Positions 57,141-64,000 of a DNA stretch of 64,000 bases are shown piece by piece; within the stretch, counting starts at the first letter, position 1; each line of letters starts with the position of its first letter. A program made the translations under genes and the position numbers. The notes under the pieces are model-generated. The model was not told the origin of the DNA. It did not search any database and was given only the letters and a program-made list of their open reading frames with translations. The stretch is from Otis tarda (Eukaryota > Chordata > Aves > Otidiformes > Otididae), in assembly GCA_026413225.1 (NCBI GenBank), contig JAPMTP010000088.1, forward strand, positions 1 through 64,000. The letters run 5' to 3'.

Positions 57141-57260
57141 CCAATAGCCTCCAGAGGCTGAGGGCTTGTCTCCCTTTTCCAACTGCTTTCTCAATGCTTG
57201 CTTCTCTAGAAATGGATCCCAGTTGCCTAGCTTCTCTGCCCTCTGATTCCAAGCTATTGG
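57141..57260 (+). repeat. Central 120-bp unit, copy 3
   Basis: This is the third identical copy, in the same orientation as the other two, and it passes into the right arm at GGCCCCATTATC. Identity among the three, set against about 2.5% difference between the arms, suggests the triplication is younger than the inversion or has been kept uniform by conversion. Confidence 0.95.
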
Positions 57261-58123
57261 CCCCATTATCCCAGCACCGCAGCAGCCAGCTGATAAAGTG
57301 CTCCCCAGGATGATGGCTAAAATCTTTGCATGTCTCACAGCTCGCTCAGGGGTAGAAATCGGGTGCTCACTGTCTCCTTAGGAGTTCTTCCTCTGAGGAA
57401 GAGCCTGCCTGCCGAGTTCTTCCTTGGCATGAAGCAAATAAACCTTCCTCTTCTTCCTCCTGCTCCCTCCTAGAAGGGGCTTCTTCATCCCTCACTAAAC
57501 CAGCTGACTTCCACTTCCAAGTCTTCTTGTATACAGGGCCAACTGATACTAGCACGGGTTCACCCTCTGATGCAGCTGCAGTGCCTGTTGCTGGAGTTTG
57601 AGTCCCTACATTGCAGGTCAGTTTGTTCTCCCTCATACCATGCCACGGATTAGTATCTTGCCTTAGGGTAAAGGTCGGGAGGAGATTCCCAAAAAGTGGG
57701 TTTGCAGCCCTAGACAAGACTTGGCACACATTCAAGATACATAACAACACCATCAGAGTGGCTTGAATATCCCCCAGATCTTCAAAGTTCTCATAAAGTG
57801 GTTTAACTACCCTGGAAGTGAAAGAAATCGGGAAGCTGTCCACATAGGAATACCAATTTATCTCTAAGGCCATTGATGTCACCATGTCATAGATGGATAT
57901 GGCATAGTATAAGAGAAGGATAACTCTCATCATTTTCCCTGAGGTGATAAACACCACCCTTGGGAACACATATTACGTATAAGAGCGCAGACAATACAAC
58001 AACATAACCAACCACTGCAACATCATGACCAATAACTGACAACCACTACAATGAGTGTGTAGAAACAAATTTCTTTCAAGCAAAAAACAAAAAGTCAGAT
58101 CTGTTATTATCTCAACCCTTCGA

Positions 58124-58141
58124 GCCCCACGTTGGGCGCCA
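58124..58141 (-). other. Primer binding site, tRNA-Lys type, right copy
   Basis: On the minus strand this reads TGGCGCCCAACGTGGGGC, the sequence known to pair with the 3' end of tRNA-Lys1,2. It lies 7 bases inside the LTR end, as in the left copy. The exact match makes this the better of the two sites for family assignment. Confidence 0.9.
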
Positions 58142-58148
58142 AAATAAC

Positions 58149-58595
58149 TGTCGTAGTTCAGCCCCTACCCGGACCAGACTAGGCAGTCTCTCTCTCTCTC
58201 ACTCCCCCCCACCCTCCGAGAGAACAGGGGGACAACTGGTAAACAAAAGAAAACCAGGAAAAAAAACCCCGTGGGTTGAGATTGAACAAAAAGTAAATTT
58301 AACAGTAATGACAGAAGAAAACAAAACAGTCATGGAACACAAATACAGTATAATGGCTTACAACAAACCTCCACACCTAGTTTCTTCCAAGCAGCAGGAG
58401 GCTCCCTTCAGCACCCTCCTCACTTATAAACTGAGCATGATGTCAGATGGGATGGAACAGCCCTTTGGCTAATTTGGGTAAATTAACCCCAGCTGTTAGC
58501 TAATTGGTTAACTATCCCAGCCATAGAGGCTACCAGCTGCAGTTCTCCACCCAGCTCAGGGGAATATTAACTCAATCCTAGCCAGAACCAGGACA
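58149..58595 (-). repeat. LTR, right copy (about 447 bp)
   Basis: This is the reverse-complement partner of the LTR at 55,562-56,009, with about 97-98% identity by eye. On the minus strand it starts TGTCC at 58,595 and ends CGACA at 58,149. Its promoter also points toward the centre. Confidence 0.85.
58423..58430 (-). promoter_or_regulatory. TATA-like element of the right LTR
   Basis: CTTATAAA on the plus strand is TTTATAAG on the minus strand, the mirrored counterpart of 55,727-55,734 and unchanged between the two LTRs. Transcription from it would run leftward, toward the 120-bp triplet. Confidence 0.5.
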
Positions 58596-60019
58596 GTCCT
58601 CAAAAATCGGAGCTGTGGGCTTTCCTAGACGAACAGGACTCCGATGTTCGCCACCCTGTCCACCCGGCCACCCAGTGAGCAAAAATATTAAAAATCCCAA
58701 ATGTAACTCGATAGATCCCACACCAGAAGTGCCAGCTCTGAAAGCTCTTGCTGCTCGTCCACAGCTGTTGCCAAAGCACCTACAGGCTCACAAATGCTGG
58801 GGCTGTGGGATTTCCTACACCACCAGGACTCTGACATTTAACATTAGCAAAGCTGGCCCCCCAATGAGCAAAAATCTTAAAAATCACAAACGTCAGCCGA
58901 CAGACCCTACACCAAAAGTGCCCGTTCTCAAAGACCTTGCTGCTCCTCACCGGCTCTTGCCACCGCATCTACAGGCCCACAAACATTGCGGCTCCGGTCT
59001 TTCCTGGACCGCCAGGACTCCCATGTTTCATACCATCTACACACAGAGTCTAGTGAGTAAAAATCCTCAAAATCACAAACGTCGGACCATAGATCCCACA
59101 CCACAAGTGTTAGCTCTGAAAGCTCTTGCTTGTCCTCACTGACTCTTGCCACTGCACCTACATGCCCAGATACACTGAGGCTCCGAGCTTTCCTGGCGCA
59201 CCAGGACTGCGACCTTTGACACCACGTACACTCGGCTGCCCGCTGAGCAGAAATCTTAAAAACCACGAACGTCGAGTGATAGATACCACACCAGAAGTGC
59301 CAGCTCTGAAAGCTCTTCTTGCTCCTCACCGGCTCTTGCCACTGCATGTATAGGCCCACAAACACTGGGGCTGTGGGATTTCCTAGACCACCAGGACTCC
59401 GACGTTTACCATTACTTAGAGGTGACCATCCAGTGAGAATAGATGTTAAAAATCATGAATGTGGGACGATAGATTCCACACCAGAAATGCCAGCTTAAAA
59501 ATCTCTCGCTGCTCCGCAACGGGTCTGGACACCACATCTACAGGCCTAGAAACATTTGAGCTCCGGGATTTCCTAGACCACCAGGACTCCTACATTTAAC
59601 ACCAGCTCCAGCTGTCCGCCTAGTGTTAAAACACATCTTAAAAATTATGAACGTCGGACAGCTGCTCCCACATCAGAAGTGTCAACTCTGTAAGTTCTTG
59701 CTCCTTCTCACCAGCTCTAGGCACCACATCTACAGGCTCACAAACATTGGGGATCCGGCATTTCCTGGGACACCAGGACTCTGACATTGACCATCACCTC
59801 AACTCGGCAGTCCCCTTTGAAAAAAATCTTTAGAATCACAAACGTCAGAAAACTGCTCCACACCAGAAGTGACATTTCTGAAAGCTCTTGCTTCACCTGC
59901 CCGGCTCCTGCCACCGCATCTACAGGCTCACCAATATTGGGGGTTGGAAATTTCCTAGAACAACAGCACTCCGACATTTACCACCATGAAATTACCGCCG
60001 CCGAGTGAAAAATCGCTTC
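58596..60019 (-). repeat. Old diverged satellite, about 7.5 units, right side
   Basis: This stretch has the same rhythm as the main satellite: the TGCTGCTCSTC landmark recurs at about 190-191 bp. Its sequence is far from the main type, and its units also differ strongly from one another. The consensus-like AAAAATCTTAAAAATCACAA replaces the main A-tract and CCCCGAAAAATCACGAACG. Mutual divergence of neighbouring units is the usual mark of satellite no longer being homogenised. From about 60,020 the sequence becomes ordinary main satellite. No other element is seen inside. Confidence 0.88.
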
Positions 60020-63000
60020 TATATCACGAAAGTCGGACCATTGCTCCCACACCAAAAGTGCCAGACACTCAAGCTCTTGCTGCTCCTCAGCGGCCATTGG
60101 CAGTGCACCTACAGCAGCACAGACACTGGGGCTCCGGGCTTTCCCTGACGAACAAGGCTTCGACGTTTCCCACTAGCTGCACCTGGGCGCCCCCTGAAAA
60201 AAAACCCCGAAAAATCACGAACGTCCGACCATTGCTCCCACACCAAAAGTGCCAGACACTCAAGCTCTTGCTGCTCCTCAGCGGCCATTGGCAGTCCACC
60301 TACAGCAGCACAGACATTGGGGCTCCGGGCTTTCTCTGACGAACAGGGCTTCGACATTCACCACCAGCTGGAGGAGGACGGCCCCTGGAAAAAAACCCCG
60401 AAAAATCACGAATGTCGGACCATTGCTCCCACACAAGAAGTGCCAGCCACTCAAGCTCTTGCTGCTCCTCAGGGGCCATTTTCAGTGCACGTACAGCAGC
60501 ACAGACATTGGGGCTCCGGGCTTTCCCTGGCGAACAGGGCTTCGATATTTACCACCATCTACACGTGGGCACTCCCTGAAAAAAAACCCCGAAAAATCAC
60601 GAACGTCGGACCATTGCTCCCACACCAAAAGTGCCAGCCACTCAAGCTCTTGCTGCTCCTCAGCGGCCATTGGCAGCGCACCTACAGCACAACAGACATT
60701 GGGGCTCCGGGTTTTCCCTGACGAACAGGGCTTCGATATTTACCACCAGCTGCAGCTGGACGGCCCCTGAAAAAAAAACCCAAAAAATCACGAACGTCGT
60801 ACGATTGCTCCCACAACAAAAGTGCAAGACACTCAAGCTCTTGCTGCTCCTCAGCGGCCCTTGGAAGCGCACCTACAGCAGCACAGACATTGGGGCTCCG
60901 GGGTTTCCCTGACGAACAGGGCTTCGACGTTTACCACCATCTACATGTGGGCGCTCCCTGAAAAAAAAACCCGAAAAATCACGAAATTCGGACCATTGAT
61001 CCCACACCAAAAGAGCCAGACACTCAAGATCTTGCTGCTCCTCAGGGGCCATTTTCAGTGCACCTACAGCAGCACAGACATTGGGGCTCCGGGCTTTCTC
61101 TGACAAAGAGGGCTTCGACGTTTACCACCAGCTGCACGTGTGCTCCCCCTAAAAAAAAACCCCGAAAAATCTTGAACGTCAGACGATTGCTCCCACACGA
61201 AAAGTGCCAGCCACTCAAGCTCTTGCTGCTCCTCAGTGGCCATTGGCAGCACAACTACAGCACCAGAGACATTGGGCCTCCGGGCATTCGCTGGCGAACA
61301 GGGCTTCGATGTTTACCAGCATCTACACGTGGGCGCCCCCTGAAAAAAAAACCGGAAAAATCATGAAGGTCGGACCATTGCTCCCACACCAAAAGTGCCA
61401 GCCACTCAAGCTCTTGCTGCTCCTCAGTGGCCATTGGCAGCGCACCTACAGCACCACAGACATTGGGGATCCGGGCTTCCTCTGACGAACAGGGCTTTGA
61501 CTTTTACCACCAGCTGCACGTGGGCGCTCCCTGAAAATAAAACCCAAAAAATAACGAACGTCGGATCATTGCTCCCACACCAAAATTGCCAGCCACTCGA
61601 GCTCCTGCTGCTCCTCAGCGGCCATTGGCAGCGCACCTATAGCACCACAGACACTGGGGCTCCGGGCTTTCAATGACGAACAGGGCTTCGATATTTACCA
61701 CCAGCTGAAGCTGGACGGCCCCTGAAAAAAGAACACCGAAAAATCACGAACGTCGTACGATTGCTCCCACACCAAAATTGCCAGACACTGAAGCCCTTGC
61801 TGCTCCTCAGCGGCCATTGGCAGTGCACCTACAGCAGCGCAGACATTGGGGCTCCGGGCTTTCCCTGACAAACAGGGCTTCGACGTTTACCACAAGCTGC
61901 ACCAGGGCACCCCCTGAAAAAAACCCCCAAAAAATCACGAACGTCGGACGATTGCTCCCACACCTAAAGTGCCAGCCACTTGAGCTCTTGCTGCACCTCA
62001 GCGGCCATTGGCAGCGCACCTACAGCAGCACAGACACTGGGGCTCCGGGCTTTCCCTGACGAACAGGGCTTCGATGTTTACCACCAGCTGCAGCTGGACG
62101 ACGCCTGAAAAAAAAAACCCCGAAAAATCACGAACGTCGGACCATTGCTTCCACACCAAAAGTGCCAGCCACTCAAGCTCTTGCTGCTCCTCAGCAGCCA
62201 TTGGCAGTGCACCTGCAGCACCACAGACATTGGGGCTCCGGGCTTTCCCTGATGAACAGGGCTTCGACGTTTACCACCAGCTGTACTAGGGACCCCCTGA
62301 AAAAAAAACCCGAAAAATCACGAACGTCGGACGATTGCTCCCACACCAAAAGTGAAAGCCACTCAAGCTCTTGCTGCTCCTCAGCGGCCATTGGCAGCAC
62401 ACCTACAGCACCACAGACATTGGGGCTCCGGGCTTTCCCTGACGAACAGGGCTTTGACGTTTACCACCAGCTGCACCGGGGCGCCCCTGAAAAAAAACCC
62501 CGAAAAAACACGAACGTCGGACCATTGCTCCCACACCAAAAGTGCCAGCCACTCAAGCTCTTGCTGCTCCTCAGCAGCCATCGGCAGCGCACCTACAGCA
62601 CCACAGACATTGGGGCTCCGGGCTTTCCCTGACGAACAGGGCTTCGACTTTTACCACCAGCTGCACATGGGCGCCCCCTGAAAAAAAAACCAGAAAAATT
62701 AGGAAAGTCGGACGATTGTTCCCACACCAAAAGTGCCAGCCACTCAAGCTCTTGCTGCTCCTCAGCGGCCATCGGCAGCGCACCTACAGCAGCACAGACA
62801 TTGGGGCTCCGGGCTTTCCCTGATGAACAGGGCTTCGAAGTTTACCACCATCTATACGTGGGCGCTCCCTGAAAAAAAAACCCAAAAAATCACGAACGTC
62901 AGGCCATTACTCCCACACCAAAAGTGCCAGCCACTCAAGCTCTTGCTGCTCCTCAGCGGCCATTGGCAGCGCACCTACAGCAGCACAGACATTGGGGCTC

Positions 63001-64000
63001 AGGGCTTTCCCTGACGAACAGGGCTTCGACGTTTACCACCAGCTGCACGTGGGTGCCCCGTAAAAAAAAACCCCGAAAAATCACGAATGTCGGACCATTG
63101 CTCCCATACCAAAAGTGCCAGACACTCAAGCTCTTGCTGCTCCTCAGCGGCCATTGGCAGCGCACCTACAGCACAACAGACATTGGGGCTCCAGGCTTTC
63201 CCTGACGAACAGGGCTTCGATGTTTACCACCATCTACATGTGGCCGCTCCCTGAAAAAGAAACCCGAAAAATCACGAACGTCGGACCATTGCTCCCACAC
63301 CAAAAGTGCCAGCCACTCAATCTCTTGCTGCTCCTCAGCGGCCATTGGCAGCGCACCTACAGCAGCACAGACATTGGGGCTCTGGGCTTTCCCTGACGAA
63401 CAGGGCTTCGACGTTTACCACCAGCTGCACTTGGACGGCCCCTAAAAAAAAAACCCAAAAAATCACAAACGTCGGACCATTGCTCCCACACCAAAAGTGC
63501 CAGCCACTCAAACTCTTGCTGCTCCTCAGGGGCCATTTTCACTGCACGTACAGCAGCACAGACTTTGGGGCTCCGGGCTTTCCCTGACGAACAGGGCTTC
63601 GACGTTTACCACCAGCTGCACGTACGCTCCCCCTGAAAAAAAACCCCGAAAAATCTCAAACGTCGGACGATTGCTCCCACACCAAAAGTGCTAGACACTC
63701 AAGCTCTTGCTGCTCCTCAGCGGCCATTGGCAGCGCACCTATAGCAGCACAGACATTGGGGCTCCGGGCTTTCCCTGACGAACAGGGCTTCCACGTTTAC
63801 AACCAGCTGCACCAGGGTGCCCCCTGAAAAAAAAACCCGAAAAATCACGAACGTCGGACCATTGCTCCCACACCAAAAGTGCCAGCCACTCAAGCTCTTG
63901 CTGCTCCTCAGCAGCCATTGGCAGTGCACCTGCAGCACCACAGACATTGGGGCTCCGGGCTTTCCCTGACAACCAGGGCTTCGACGTTTACCACCAGCTA
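60020..64000 (-). repeat. Main satellite array, reverse orientation
   Basis: About 21 monomers of the 191-bp satellite run on the minus strand to the window end. The common form on this strand matches the forward array. Two variants are frequent here and were not seen in the forward array: units with GGACGGCCCCT next to the CAGCTG site (about 60,376, 60,757, 61,712, 63,431, with a related form at 62,096), and units with ACCATCTACACGTGGGC or close forms (about 60,553, 60,944, 61,317, 62,848, 63,228). The forward-array variant ATGTCTCTGGTGCAGTAGG is nearly absent. Confidence 0.95.

Larger units (their letters stand above)
57261..58595 (-). mobile_element. Avian ERVK-like retroviral fossil, right half (mirror copy)
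   Basis: Read on the minus strand, this is the same LTR, primer site and 5' interior as 55,562-56,900. It is likewise a broken element with no pol or env region, and its interior open frame (minus strand, about 57,367-57,969) is shorter than that of the left half. The flanking bases next to the LTR are mirrored (GAGGAC on one side, GTCCTC on the other). They are not a direct target-site duplication, which argues against two independent insertions. Confidence 0.8.
57257..58920 (-). repeat. Right arm of the 1.66 kb inverted repeat
   Basis: This is the reverse complement of 55,241-56,904, with the same order of parts read outward from the centre: retroviral interior, LTR, old satellite. Beyond 58,920 the old satellite continues for another kilobase here, while the left side switches at once to the main satellite. 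The right side thus keeps sequence that the left side lacks. Confidence 0.93.

Noticed and set aside
56828-57313. Open frames with an internal threefold repeat across the palindrome centre, on both strands
   Set aside because: The 120-bp unit is a multiple of three, so any frame without a stop in one copy is open in all three. No protein family is recognised, and both strands show it.
55562-58595. A complete provirus with two LTRs
   Set aside because: The LTRs are in opposite orientation, each is followed by the same 5' interior, and no pol or env region is present. The arrangement is a mirrored 5' fragment.
55562-58595. Two independent insertions of the same retroviral family
   Set aside because: The old satellite outside each LTR is also mirrored for about 320 bp with identical join points, which independent insertions would not produce.
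58615-59142. A 175-codon frame in the old satellite on the right
   Set aside because: It covers nearly three diverged satellite units and shows the same repeated segments (KALAARPQLLPKHLQAHK and variants). It is satellite-derived.
60020-64000. Similar open frames in the inverted array
   Set aside because: These have the same cause as in the forward array, with the strands exchanged.
1-64000. CRISPR-like array of regularly spaced repeats
   Set aside because: The whole 191-bp unit is conserved and there are no unique spacers. The sequence is a vertebrate satellite.
1-64000. Telomeric TTAGGG runs, tRNA or rRNA genes, SINE or LINE insertions
   Set aside because: None was seen. The arrays are uninterrupted apart from the retroviral inverted repeat.

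Overview
This 64 kb window is almost entirely satellite DNA from a vertebrate genome, most likely a bird. One tandem repeat with a unit of about 191 bp fills roughly 1-55,240 in one orientation (about 289 units) and 60,020-64,000 in the opposite orientation (about 21 units). The bird call rests on a retroviral LTR in the middle. It begins TGTCCYGGTTCTGGCTAGGAT, is followed by a tRNA-Lys-type primer binding site, and is the style of LTR common in avian class II (ERVK-like) elements. A 191-bp centromeric satellite (Tgut191A) is known to me from zebra finch; the shared length is suggestive, but I cannot compare the sequences here.

Layout. (1) 1-14.3 kb: satellite with a mosaic higher-order structure, where blocks recur 13, 14, 16, 24 and 27 units apart. 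(2) 14.3-25.9 kb: satellite with weaker long-range order. (3) 25.9-37.7 kb: a clean head-to-tail duplication of a 5.91 kb, 31-unit block. (4) 37.7-55.2 kb: more satellite, including a tandem duplication of a 2.86 kb, 15-unit block at 46.5-52.3 kb. (5) 55.24-58.92 kb: a large inverted repeat with arms of about 1.66 kb. Each arm holds about 0.32 kb of an old, diverged satellite form, one LTR and the first ~0.9 kb of a retroviral interior. The arms face each other across three identical copies of a 120-bp unit. (6) 58.9-60.0 kb: further old, diverged satellite in inverted orientation. (7) 60.0-64.0 kb: the main satellite again, inverted.

The satellite orientation therefore flips once, exactly at the retroviral inverted repeat. 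The two LTR promoters point inward, so any transcripts would converge on the 120-bp triplet. I see no host protein-coding gene, tRNA, rRNA or CRISPR array. The many open frames of 60-400 codons on both strands are by-products of the satellite: its period is not a multiple of three, so reading frames rotate from unit to unit. The only other open frame of note lies in the interior of the retroviral fossil.

Coordinates of satellite blocks are read by eye and good to about one monomer; those of the inverted repeat, LTRs, primer sites and 120-bp units are good to a few bases. Collapse, expansion or fold-back errors in assembly are a real possibility in such a region, and several findings depend on excluding them.
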